A stretch of DNA of 44,546 bases from assembly GCA_041685735.1 (NCBI GenBank), contig JAWLFE010000023.1, forward strand, positions 1 through 44,546, read 5' to 3'. The position numbers and the translations under genes were made by a program. The stretch's first letter is position 1; every line of letters begins with the position of its first letter. The notes below the pieces were generated by a model. It saw only the letters and a program-made list of their open reading frames with translations, had not been told where the DNA came from and did no database searches. Source of the stretch: CSSed11-175R1 sp041685735 (lineage in GTDB: Bacteria > Actinomycetota > Nitriliruptoria > Nitriliruptorales > Nitriliruptoraceae). Shown here one piece after another: positions 1 to 8,092 of the stretch.

Positions 1-113
1 CCGGTCACGTGACGGGCGATCCGCAGGCGCGCGCTCTGAGCACTCTGTGTCACGGGGCAGCTACGGAACGTGATGCCTCGCGGGGCGTGGGCCGATGTGC
101 TGCGTCTCAAGCC

Positions 114-1166
114 TCACGGTTGGTTCGGCGCTCCGCCCTGGCCGGGGTTCGTGCCGCTCTGGCCGGGGCTGGTGCCGCTCTGGCCGGGGTTGGTGCCGCC
201 CTGGCCACCCGGACCTGCTCCGTCCTCGGACACGGCAGGGCCGTCGGACGGTGCCGACGGCTCGTTGGGTCGCGGGTTGTCGTCCAGCCCGGGTGGCGAC
301 TCCACGCCTCCGCCCTGACCGGGTGGTGATCCGGGGTCCTGACCCGATCCCTCGGGCGGCTCGTCCGGGTCGCGGTCGGGACGCTCACGATCCTGGCCCG
401 GCGTGGACCCCTGCCCGCGTGCGTCGTCGGTATCTGGCTCGCCACCGGAACCGGGCGTCGAGCCCTGCTCGGGGGCGCCCTCCTCACCCGGAGTCCGGTC
501 TTGGCCGGGTGCACGGTCCTGACCCGGTGCACGGTCCTGTCCGGACGTCTCGTTCCGCCCGGGAACGTCCGGACGATCGTCCGCGGAGCGGCCGCGCTGG
601 TCTGGCCCGATACCGGGAACACCCTCCGGTGGCCCGATCCCGCCGGGCTTGCCATCGGGCTTGGGGAACCCGCGCCCGAGGGCGCGTCCCTGCGACCGCT
701 CGTCCGCGATCTGCTGACCGGGCGGTGTTTCGAAGACCGGCCGCTGCTTGAGGATCTCGCCGGCCGGGGTGCCATCGACCGCATCGGTCGGCGGCGACGG
801 CAGTGTCACCCCGACCCGTTCGAAGGCGTCGGCCATGACCTGCTGCGCCGGGGCGGGGAGCGCACCCAACCCACCGAGGGTCGCCACCAACGCGACACCG
901 GCGGCAACCGCGGCACCGGCGACCCGGATCCCCGCGCGTCCCTGACCGGCCCCCCGGCCGCCATCACCCGCGGCGCTGCGGCCGGCCTCAGCCTTCATCG
1001 CGCGCAGGTGGCGCTGCATCGTCAGCTCGTCGGGTCCGGCACCGAGGAGGTCGGCGCTCCGGTCGAGCAGCGCCGCCAGCTCCGGGTCCTGACCCCGGTC
1101 CACCAACGGCTGCCCCGCCTCGGCGGGGTCGTCGGGGCGACCGGTCGGATTCTCCATCTCACCCAT
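114..1166 (-). CDS. Membrane protein with Gly/Pro/Gln-rich tail, probable anti-sigma factor
   Basis: This 350-residue protein starts one base after the stop of the upstream sigma factor gene, so the two are surely co-transcribed. A short acidic, helical N-terminal part (about residues 1-75) is followed by one hydrophobic segment (about 80-101). After it comes a stretch reading LPAPAQQVMADAFERVG, a pattern I know from actinobacterial membrane proteins encoded beside sigma factors. The remaining 200 or so residues are low complexity: Gly, Pro, Gln, Asp and Arg in repeats such as APGQDR and GTNPGQS, probably extracytoplasmic and unstructured. No zinc-binding HxxxCxxC anti-sigma motif is visible. 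The anti-sigma role rests on gene order and topology, not on a recognised domain. It could instead be a cell-surface protein that is merely co-expressed. Confidence 0.75.
   Translation of the reverse strand: MGEMENPTGRPDDPAEAGQPLVDRGQDPELAALLDRSADLLGAGPDELTMQRHLRAMKAEAGRSAAGDGGRGAGQGRAGIRVAGAAVAAGVALVATLGGLGALPAPAQQVMADAFERVGVTLPSPPTDAVDGTPAGEILKQRPVFETPPGQQIADERSQGRALGRGFPKPDGKPGGIGPPEGVPGIGPDQRGRSADDRPDVPGRNETSGQDRAPGQDRAPGQDRTPGEEGAPEQGSTPGSGGEPDTDDARGQGSTPGQDRERPDRDPDEPPEGSGQDPGSPPGQGGGVESPPGLDDNPRPNEPSAPSDGPAVSEDGAGPGGQGGTNPGQSGTSPGQSGTNPGQGGAPNQP
138..200. repeat. Three tandem 21-bp repeats inside the anti-sigma-like gene
   Basis: Three units beginning CTGGCCGGGG lie head to tail at 138-158, 159-179 and 180-200 and differ at a few positions. 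They encode in-frame GTNPGQS-type heptapeptides in the C-terminal tail, so copy changes would alter tail length without a frameshift. A second, shorter duplication (18-bp units encoding APGQDR) lies at about 505-540. Confidence 0.85.
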
Positions 1167-1167
1167 A

Positions 1168-1815
1168 TCAGCGCCGCTCGCCGGTCTTCGGAGACGGCGG
1201 ATCCATCTCTGTGCGCTCTCCGAGCAACGCGCGCAGTCGATCGAGGCCCCGTTTGGTGAGTGCCTTGACCGCGTCCGGCGTCCGTCCCGTCACCTTCGCG
1301 GTCTGTGCGACGCTCAGGTCACCGAGCAGCCGCAGCAGCAGGACCTCGCGCTGTTCCTCGGTCAGGCGGTCCAGCAACGTCAGGACGTCGTCGAGTTCCA
1401 TCTCCTCCAGGGCGGTCGGTTCCGCGCCGACGACCACCGGGAGTGCTGCCTCGATCGTGTCGGAACCGACGGCGTCCGACGGCTTGCGGGAACGGGTGCG
1501 GCGGGCGTCCAGCAAACGTCGGTGGGCGATCGTGAACGCCCACGAGCGGAAGTGCGCCTCATCGCCGGTGAACCGGTCGATGTCACGCACCATCTGCAGC
1601 ATCGCCTCGCCGAGGACGTCCTCGGGGTCCGGAGCGTTCTGACCCCGCAGGTACCCGAGCAGCGGTCCGGCCAGGTCGCGGTAGATCGCCGCCCACGCTG
1701 CATCGTCCCCACGCCGTGCGGCGTGGAGAACGTCGATGAAGCGGTCACCGAGCGTGGCATCCCCCGGCCTCGGATGATGACGAACGTATTGCCTTGCCCG
1801 GCACCTATGCTTCAT
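1168..1815 (-). CDS. ECF-like RNA polymerase sigma factor (sigma-70 family)
   Basis: The 215-residue product has a sigma-70 region 2 (about residues 38-106, with helices around EDVLGEAMLQMVRD and FRSWAFTIAHRRLLDARR). A linker follows, then region 4 (about 142-200), where LTEEQREVLLLRLLGDLSV and the helix-turn-helix around AKVTGRTPDAVKALTKRG are clear. The size and the two-domain layout fit an ECF sigma factor. I chose the ATG at 1815 because no in-frame start exists between it and region 2. The frame stays open far upstream, but only antisense to the epimerase gene. The membrane protein just downstream is the likely antagonist. The target regulon cannot be told from the sequence. Confidence 0.87.
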   Translation of the reverse strand: MKHRCRARQYVRHHPRPGDATLGDRFIDVLHAARRGDDAAWAAIYRDLAGPLLGYLRGQNAPDPEDVLGEAMLQMVRDIDRFTGDEAHFRSWAFTIAHRRLLDARRTRSRKPSDAVGSDTIEAALPVVVGAEPTALEEMELDDVLTLLDRLTEEQREVLLLRLLGDLSVAQTAKVTGRTPDAVKALTKRGLDRLRALLGERTEMDPPSPKTGERR

Positions 1816-1923
1816 CCCGCGCCCGCCGTCCGGTGCACGTCCGTCCTCATCCCGTCGTTCGCGGGCCGTCACCTGTCCGCAGACCTCAGCCATCCGACCT
1901 CGAGCCGCGCATCTGGAGGGCCC

Positions 1924-2964
1924 GTGCCGACCGAGCGCACACCGAGTCCGACGGCCGCCGGTCGCCGCTCCGGGGTGCCGACCCTCGCGGCGTCCGTGGG
2001 GATCGACCGGGTCCGTGAGCGCTACGGGGGCGCACAGGCGGTCGTGACCGGCGGTGCCGGGTTCGTCGGCGCCCACGTCTGCCGCGCCCTGCACGCCGCG
2101 GGCCTGCGCGTGCATGCCATCGACTCGCTGATCACCGGCAGCCGCAGCAACCTCGCCGACCTGCTGGACCGACCCGGTGTCACGCTCGACGAAGCCGACG
2201 TGGTCGACCACCTCGATGTTCCTGAGCAGGTCGACGTCGTGCTGCACCTGGCATCGCCGGCATCGCCCGTCGACTACCTGCGCCACCCGATCCACACCCT
2301 GAAGGTCGGTTCCATCGGGACGCTGCACGCCCTGGGGGTCGCGAAGGCGACAGGGGCGCGCTTCCTGCTGGCCTCCACCTCGGAGGTGTACGGCGACCCG
2401 CAGGTGCACCCGCAGCCCGAGACCTACCTGGGCAACGTCGACCCGACCGGTCCCCGCGGTGTCTACGACGAAGCGAAGCGGTTCGCCGAAGCCATGACCT
2501 ACGCCTACGAGCGGGACCACGCCGTCGACGTGCGGGTCGCCCGGATCTTCAACACCTACGGACCCGGCATGCGGGTCGACGACGGCCGCCTGGTCCCCAC
2601 CCTGATCGGGCAGGCCCTCGCCGGCGAACCGCTGACGGTGCACGGTGATGGTGAGCAGACGCGCTCGCTGTGCTTCATCGACGACCTCGTCGACGGGCTG
2701 CTCCGGTTGCTGGTGGCCGACCGCTCGGCGCCGTGCAACCTCGGCTCGGACGTCGAGGTGACGGTCACCGACGTCGCCAACCGCATCCGCGACCTGATCG
2801 ACACCAACGTCGAGGTGGTCCACGTCGATCGTCCCAGCGCGGATCCGCAACGTCGACGTCCGGACCTGGGCGTGGCGCGCTCCCTGCTGGGCTGGCAGGC
2901 GGAGGTCGGCCTGGACGACGGCCTGCGGCGCACGATCGCGTGGGCCCGGTCCGCACGGTCCTGA
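1924..2964 (+). CDS. NAD-dependent sugar epimerase/decarboxylase, UDP-glucuronate decarboxylase-like
   Basis: A short-chain dehydrogenase/reductase of the extended type, 346 residues from the GTG at 1924. The Rossmann NAD-binding motif GGAGFVG lies at residues 43-49, the catalytic Thr/Ser at about 152-153 in STSEVYGDP, and the YxxxK pair at Tyr181 and Lys185. The sequence around the active site (HPQPE, GNV, GPRG, YDEAKR) is that of UDP-xylose synthases, which oxidise UDP-glucuronate, decarboxylate it and reduce the product to UDP-xylose. A related epimerase/dehydratase activity is possible. The GTG has GGAGGG only three bases upstream; GTGs at 1975 and 1999 are alternatives. It diverges from the sigma factor gene and probably supplies a sugar for the envelope or an exopolysaccharide. 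Confidence 0.85.
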   Translation: MPTERTPSPTAAGRRSGVPTLAASVGIDRVRERYGGAQAVVTGGAGFVGAHVCRALHAAGLRVHAIDSLITGSRSNLADLLDRPGVTLDEADVVDHLDVPEQVDVVLHLASPASPVDYLRHPIHTLKVGSIGTLHALGVAKATGARFLLASTSEVYGDPQVHPQPETYLGNVDPTGPRGVYDEAKRFAEAMTYAYERDHAVDVRVARIFNTYGPGMRVDDGRLVPTLIGQALAGEPLTVHGDGEQTRSLCFIDDLVDGLLRLLVADRSAPCNLGSDVEVTVTDVANRIRDLIDTNVEVVHVDRPSADPQRRRPDLGVARSLLGWQAEVGLDDGLRRTIAWARSARS

Positions 2965-2985
2965 GGTCCTGGCGACCCCGCCGCA

Positions 2986-3852
2986 TCAGGCGGCAGTGAG
3001 CCCCAGGTTCGCGTGGATCTCACGCGTCGCCGACGAGCGGTTCAGCGTGTAGAAGTGCAGCCCGGGCGCGCCGGCGTCGAGCAGTTCGCGGCACAGCTGC
3101 GTGGCGACCTCGACCCCCAGGCGGCGGACCTCGGCCGGGTCGTCCTCCACCTCCCGCAGCCTGGCGACCAGGTCGGCGGGCACCTCCGCACCGGACAGCT
3201 CGGCGAAGCGAACGATCTGCCGGACGTTGGTGATCGGCATGATCCCGGGGAGCACCGGCGTGGTGCAGCCCCGCGCGGCAAGGTCGACCACCATGTCGCG
3301 GTAGTCGGACGCGCGGAAGAAGAACTGGGTGACCCCGAAGTCCGCGAGCTCGAGCTTGCGTGCCAGGTGGTCGCGGTCCGTCGCGATGTCCGGTGCCAAC
3401 GGATGGCCCTCCGGGTGGGCCGCGACACCGACCGCGAAGGAGCCGTCGCCCACCTCGCGGGCCAGCTGCACCAGGTCGGTGGCGTGCTCGAGCTCCCAGA
3501 ACGCGTCCGGGTCGTCCTTCGGTGGATCGCCACGCAGACACATGACGTTGGTCACCCCGGCATCCCGGTAGCGCTCGAGGATCGTGACCAGTTCATCACG
3601 GGTGTGGTTGACGGAGGTCAGGTGGGCCATCGGCGTCATGGCGGTCCGGCGCAGCAGATCGGTGACCAACCGGTGGGTGCGGTCGCGCGTCGAGCCGCCG
3701 GCGCCGTAGGTGACGGACACGAACGATGGCGACAGCGGCTCGAGCTCCTCGAGCGCGCGCCAGAGGACCCGCTCCCCCTCGTCGGTCGCCGGGGGGAACA
3801 GCTCGAACGACGTGGTCCGCCCACGAGCGAGCAGGTCGTCGATGCGGGTCAC
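2986..3852 (-). CDS. metF: Methylenetetrahydrofolate reductase
   Basis: The 288-residue product matches the bacterial MetF family over its whole length. It reduces 5,10-methylene- to 5-methyltetrahydrofolate with an FAD cofactor, supplying the methyl group for methionine synthase. FELFPP near the N terminus holds the catalytic Glu, SVTYGAGGSTRDRT forms part of the flavin site, and NVMCLRGDPP carries the conserved Asp that interacts with folate. The start is a GTG preceded by GAGGAG four bases upstream. It is convergent with the epimerase gene (21-bp gap). A TAGCCT sequence at about 3899-3904 (minus strand) may be its -10 box. No riboswitch lies upstream, unlike the threonine-synthase-like gene in this window. 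Confidence 0.95.
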   Translation of the reverse strand: MTRIDDLLARGRTTSFELFPPATDEGERVLWRALEELEPLSPSFVSVTYGAGGSTRDRTHRLVTDLLRRTAMTPMAHLTSVNHTRDELVTILERYRDAGVTNVMCLRGDPPKDDPDAFWELEHATDLVQLAREVGDGSFAVGVAAHPEGHPLAPDIATDRDHLARKLELADFGVTQFFFRASDYRDMVVDLAARGCTTPVLPGIMPITNVRQIVRFAELSGAEVPADLVARLREVEDDPAEVRRLGVEVATQLCRELLDAGAPGLHFYTLNRSSATREIHANLGLTAA

Positions 3853-3921
3853 GGGGCTCCTCGCGACAGGGGAGGTCGGGGATGGGTTCCACGGCCAGGC
3901 TACGCCGGGTTCGGAGCGGGC

Positions 3922-6600
3922 TCACTCGGTGGGGATCAGCTTCATCCGCACGTCGACGGCCACCACGCCCTGGCCATCCGGCAGGACGAACACCGGGTTG
4001 AGGTCCAACTCGGCGATCTCCGGCAGGTCCTCGACCATGGCGTTGATGCGGTGGAGCAGGTCCTTGAGCGCCGCGACGTCGGCGGCCGGCGCGCCGCGAT
4101 ACCCGCGTAGCTGCGGCGCCATGCGCAACTGGTCGAGCATGTCGTCGACGTCGTGATCGGTCAGCGGTGTGATGCGCACGCTGACATCGCCGAGTAGTTC
4201 GACGAGCGTCCCACCCGCACCGGTGAGCACGATCGGTCCGAACGACGGATCGTGGGTCACGCCGACGACCATCTCGATGCCGTCGTCGACCATCTCCTGG
4301 ACGAGGAAGCTCTCCGCGTGCTCGCCCATGCCGAGCTCCCGTAGGTGCGCCTGCATGTCGCGGATGGCGTCGCTGACCTCCTGCGGTGTGGTGAGCCCGA
4401 GCACGACGCCACCGACGTCGGCCTTGTGGATCTCGGTGGTGAGCTTGACCGTGACCGGTCGGTCAAGCTCACGCTGGACGTCGGCGCCCTCGTCGGGCGT
4501 CTGCACGATCCGCCCGGTGCCGAGCGGCACGCCGTAGGCATCGAGGATCGCCGACGCGGACGTGTTGGATGCCCAGACACCCTTCGTTGTCTCCGCGGTC
4601 GCGAGCTCGCGCTCGACCACCTGACGTGCTGCCGCGGGATCCAGGCCGTCAGGCAGAACGGGTTCGCCCAACGGCCGCCGACGCCAGTCCGCGTAGCGGG
4701 CGACCCGGCCCAGTGCCTTCGCCGCGGTCTCCGGGAAACTGAACGTCGCGACGCCGGCGGCGGTCAGTTCCTCGGGTCGGGCCCGGTTGGACATCACCAC
4801 GGCGACGACCGGGACGTGCTCGGGGACCTCGTCGCGGGCATCGATGAGTGCCTGGATCACCGCGGAGCTGTCCGTGGTCCCGGCCGGGATGAAGATCACG
4901 AAGACGATGTCGACCTCGTCGGCCTGGCCGAGGACGGTGAGTGCGCGGCCGTAGGACTCCGGAGACGCCGACGCGATCATGTCGACGGGGTTGCTGATGC
5001 CCGCCTCTGGCGGCAGGAAGCCGGCGAGTTCCTCCTGGGTCCGTGCCGACAGGGTCGGCAGGTCGAGCCCGTTGGACTCCAGCGCGTCGGCGGCGAGGAT
5101 CGCCGGGCCGCCGGCGTTGGTCAGCACCGCCACCTTGCTCCCGCCGGGGAGCCCCTGGCTACCCAGGAGCGTGGCGACGTCGAACATCTCCTCGAGCGTG
5201 TCGGTGCGGATCACGCCGGTCTGTTCGAACAGCGCTCCGACGGCGGTGTCACCGCTGCCGATCGCCGCCGTGTGCGACGACGCGGCACGGACCCCGGACG
5301 AGGTCCGTCCGGATTTGACCGCGACGATGGGCTTGGTCCGCGACATGCGACGGGCGATCCGGGAGAACTTGCGTGGGTTGCCGAACGACTCGAGGTACAT
5401 CAGCACGACGTCGGTGTCCGGATCGTCCTCCCAGTACATCAACAGGTCGTTGCCGGAGATGTCCGCCTTGTTGCCGACCGAGACGAAGGTGGAGATCCCG
5501 AGCCCGATCCGGTCCATGTGGCGCAGGACCGCGAGGCCCAGCGCGCCCGACTGCGAGGACATCGACACGCGACCGGGCGGAGGGAACGTCCGCGCGAAGG
5601 TGGCGTTCATGCGGACGTCCGGGGCACCGTTGAGCAGCCCCATGCAGTTCGGGCCGACCAGGCGCAGGCCGTGCCCCCGGGCCCGTTCCAGCAGGTCGTT
5701 CTGGCGCGCCTCACCCTCGTCATCCGTCTCGGCGAAGCCGGCCGTCACGACGCAGACGGCGGCGATCCCGAGGTCGCCCGCCTGGTCGATCACGTCGTTG
5801 ACCAGGGCGGCCGGGACGCACACGAGCACGAGGTCGGGCGTCCGGGGGCAGTCCCCCAGCGTGGCGTAGGTCGCGACACCCTGGACGTACTCGGTGTTCG
5901 GGTTGACCGGGTAGACCACGCCCCGGAACCCGCCCTCGAGCAGGTTGTTCAGGACGAGCCCCCCGATCGCCTGTGGGTCACGTGAGGCACCGACGACCGC
6001 GATGCGCTCCGGGCGGAAGAAGCGGCTGAGTGCGGCGCGCGCCGCGGTGCGATCGGATGCGTCGATGACGTCGAGGAACCGGTCCCCGAACGCCACCTCG
6101 AGGTCGGATCGGACCACGCCGCCTTCGTCGCGGTCCGACCGGTACTCCAGACCGAGCTCGCGCACCAGGTTGAGCATCCTGGTGTTGTCAGCGAGGATGT
6201 CGCCCGTCAGTTGCGTGACGCCGGCCTCGTTGGCGGCGATGGCGACCTGGCGGACGAGGGCCGTGCCGATACCCCGGCCCTGCTCCGCGTCCTCGATCAG
6301 CGCGGCGAACTCGGCTTCGTGGCGGGCATCGGGGTCCCGCTCGTAGCGGGCGACACCGACGATGCGTTCAGCATCGCCACGCCCCCGCGTCGCGACGACC
6401 GCGAACTGCAGATCCGGGTCGAGGTTGGTGAACCGCTTGACCGTCTCCTCGTCCATGCGGAACGGCCCCAGGAAGCGTCGGCGCCGCGACTCCGCGGAGG
6501 TGCGTTCCCACATCGCGAGGATGCGCGCGTCGTCGTCCGGTGTGATCGGCCGGAGCGTGACGGTCGTGCCGTCGGGAAGGACGTGGTCGTGGCGCTGCAT
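3922..6600 (-). CDS. GNAT acetyltransferase fused to an ADP-forming acyl-CoA synthetase-like protein (Pat type)
   Basis: A large 892-residue fusion. An N-terminal GNAT domain (about 10-170; acetyl-CoA loop around EDAEQGRGIGTALV) is followed by a CoA-binding Rossmann domain (about 205-310; AVVGASRDPQAIG). Next come succinyl-CoA-ligase-like domains (about 320-640) and an ATP-grasp domain (about 680-890). This is the architecture of protein lysine acetyltransferases that control acetyl-CoA synthetase. In Salmonella Pat the GNAT domain is C-terminal; the N-terminal placement seen here is typical of actinobacterial forms. The phosphohistidine loop SSHT with His443 is present, so ligase activity cannot be ruled out. 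The ATG at 6600 has GAGGG upstream, and a longer upstream reading overlaps the divergent gene. TAGGCT near 6650 (minus) could be the -10 box. Confidence 0.9.
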   Translation of the reverse strand: MQRHDHVLPDGTTVTLRPITPDDDARILAMWERTSAESRRRRFLGPFRMDEETVKRFTNLDPDLQFAVVATRGRGDAERIVGVARYERDPDARHEAEFAALIEDAEQGRGIGTALVRQVAIAANEAGVTQLTGDILADNTRMLNLVRELGLEYRSDRDEGGVVRSDLEVAFGDRFLDVIDASDRTAARAALSRFFRPERIAVVGASRDPQAIGGLVLNNLLEGGFRGVVYPVNPNTEYVQGVATYATLGDCPRTPDLVLVCVPAALVNDVIDQAGDLGIAAVCVVTAGFAETDDEGEARQNDLLERARGHGLRLVGPNCMGLLNGAPDVRMNATFARTFPPPGRVSMSSQSGALGLAVLRHMDRIGLGISTFVSVGNKADISGNDLLMYWEDDPDTDVVLMYLESFGNPRKFSRIARRMSRTKPIVAVKSGRTSSGVRAASSHTAAIGSGDTAVGALFEQTGVIRTDTLEEMFDVATLLGSQGLPGGSKVAVLTNAGGPAILAADALESNGLDLPTLSARTQEELAGFLPPEAGISNPVDMIASASPESYGRALTVLGQADEVDIVFVIFIPAGTTDSSAVIQALIDARDEVPEHVPVVAVVMSNRARPEELTAAGVATFSFPETAAKALGRVARYADWRRRPLGEPVLPDGLDPAAARQVVERELATAETTKGVWASNTSASAILDAYGVPLGTGRIVQTPDEGADVQRELDRPVTVKLTTEIHKADVGGVVLGLTTPQEVSDAIRDMQAHLRELGMGEHAESFLVQEMVDDGIEMVVGVTHDPSFGPIVLTGAGGTLVELLGDVSVRITPLTDHDVDDMLDQLRMAPQLRGYRGAPAADVAALKDLLHRINAMVEDLPEIAELDLNPVFVLPDGQGVVAVDVRMKLIPTE

Positions 6601-6745
6601 GAGCCCTCGCTGGGTCCGTTCGGCTGGTGGCGTCATCCTCGCCGCTGCTGAGCCTACGCGCCACCATCCGGCCAGGGCGGTCCGGCCCTTGCTTGTCGGC
6701 GTGCGGCCAGGCAGCATCGTCGAACGCGGGACGAGAGGATGCACG

Positions 6746-7411
6746 ATGGCACGTCCGTACGATCGAGCCAGAGCCGACGCGGAGAGTCGCCTCGAGGCCC
6801 TCGACGATGCCGAACTCCTCGATCCACCGTCCGACGATGATCTCGGTGACGCTGGCGAGTCGTCCGATCCGACCGATGCGCGCGCCCAGGGGGTCGTCGA
6901 CCCGGAGGAGTACGGCGTCCACGTCGACGATCCGGCATCGGACCTGCTGGACGACGACATGGACATGGGGTTGCGCGACGACGGCGAGGCATCGGCCCTG
7001 GACGTGCTCGCCGAGACCTTCAACGCCCGCGATCTGGAGGGGATGATGCAGATCGTGGCGGCCGATGGGGAAGCGCCGGGTCTGCTCGGCTACGACCGCG
7101 AGAACCTGGCGGTCGCGGTCGAGGATCTGTGGCAGCGGCGACCGACCTGCTGCCTGACCCGGGGGTACCACGCGGACGAGCACATCGGGGTCCTCTGGGA
7201 GCACGACGGCTCCGCGTGGTGGCGCGTCGCTGCCGTCCATGTCGACGACGTCGAGGAAGGGATGATCGGCGTCATCGAGTTCTCCGACGACGCGGCGCTG
7301 CTCGACGCCCTGCACGCCGACCCTCCCGAGGCCGACGACCTCGAGGAAGGTGCCCGCTGGTCCGAGTGGGACGAGGGCGCCGATGCCGAAGCCGGCCACA
7401 ACCACGTCTGA
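6746..7411 (+). CDS. Acidic protein with possible NTF2/SnoaL-like domain
   Basis: A 221-residue, strongly acidic protein that I do not recognise as a named family. The first 90 residues are rich in Asp and Glu and probably disordered. From about residue 92 (DVLAETFNARDLEGMMQIVA) the pattern resembles an NTF2/SnoaL fold: a helix with an N-A-R-D turn, then strands such as IGVLWEHDGSAWWRVAAVHV. This is the fold often seen in limonene-hydrolase-like proteins and in putative ligand-binding or accessory proteins. No catalytic residues can be assigned. The ATG has GAGAGGA about six bases upstream. It diverges from the GNAT/acyl-CoA synthetase fusion gene and converges with the flavin reductase gene. 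Confidence 0.75.
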   Translation: MARPYDRARADAESRLEALDDAELLDPPSDDDLGDAGESSDPTDARAQGVVDPEEYGVHVDDPASDLLDDDMDMGLRDDGEASALDVLAETFNARDLEGMMQIVAADGEAPGLLGYDRENLAVAVEDLWQRRPTCCLTRGYHADEHIGVLWEHDGSAWWRVAAVHVDDVEEGMIGVIEFSDDAALLDALHADPPEADDLEEGARWSEWDEGADAEAGHNHV

Positions 7412-7444
7412 ACGGACCTTGGCGGAACGGACCTGGGCTCGCGG

Positions 7445-8092
7445 TCAGGTCTGACGGCGCGGGATGCGGTCCGCCGGGTCGACCTCCGAGACGTCGGCCC
7501 AGCTCGGCCGGTCGAGCTTGAAGATCTCCCCGAGCGTTGCGTAGCTGGTGCCCGCCAGCCGGCACACCGGGTCGAGCTTGCGGGGATCGATCCGTCCGTC
7601 GGTCCAGACGCTCGCATCCACGTGCACGTGGGTGACCTCACCCACCACGAGGTTGCCGTTGCCGATCGGCAGGTCGTGGACGACACGGCACTCCAGATGG
7701 GCCGACGCGCGGGCGACACGCGGTGGCGTGACCGTCACCGACGGCGCAGCGTCGAGCCCGACCCAGTCGAACTCGTCGACACCGGCCGGTGCGTCGGCCG
7801 CGGTGGCGTTCATCTCCTCGACGAGGTCGAGGGTGGCCACGTTGACGACGAACTCGCCCGTCGCGCGGACGTTACGCAGGGTGTCCTTCACCCCCGTCGA
7901 GACGAACAGCACGTGTGGCGGGTCGTTGGCCACGACGTTGAAGTAGGAGTGGGGCGCGAGGTTGCGCACCCCGCCCTCGCTCACCGTCGACACCCACGCG
8001 ATCGGACGGGGGATCACCAGGCCGGTCAGCAGGAAGTACAGCTCACGCGGCTCCCAGTCAGCAGGATCGAGTTCGAGCGGGTCACCTCGCAT
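7445..8092 (-). CDS. Flavin reductase-like FMN-binding split-barrel protein
   Basis: The 215-residue product belongs to the flavin-reductase-like (DIM6/NTAB, PF01613-type) split-barrel family. The IPRPIAWVSTVSEGGVRNLA stretch and the following SYFNVVANDPPHVLFVS are the family's FMN-binding core. LECRVVHD, GEVTHVHVD and the C-terminal RLAGTSYATLGE are also typical. Members bind FMN; some reduce free flavin for a partner monooxygenase and others have no known substrate. Its start overlaps the last 11 bases of metH on the same strand, so it is translationally coupled to methionine synthase. A link to flavin-dependent reactivation of cobalamin would be attractive but is only an inference. Confidence 0.88.
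   Translation of the reverse strand: MRGDPLELDPADWEPRELYFLLTGLVIPRPIAWVSTVSEGGVRNLAPHSYFNVVANDPPHVLFVSTGVKDTLRNVRATGEFVVNVATLDLVEEMNATAADAPAGVDEFDWVGLDAAPSVTVTPPRVARASAHLECRVVHDLPIGNGNLVVGEVTHVHVDASVWTDGRIDPRKLDPVCRLAGTSYATLGEIFKLDRPSWADVSEVDPADRIPRRQT

Noticed and set aside
1816..2850. N-terminal extension of the sigma factor by about 345 codons
   Set aside because: The extension is antisense to the sugar epimerase gene and has no family resemblance; the sigma factor domains need only the last 215 residues.
3853..3921. SAM riboswitch upstream of metF (and likewise of metH)
   Set aside because: No S-box, SAM-II or SAM-IV core sequence is present; only the 17.4 kb site has the aptamer.
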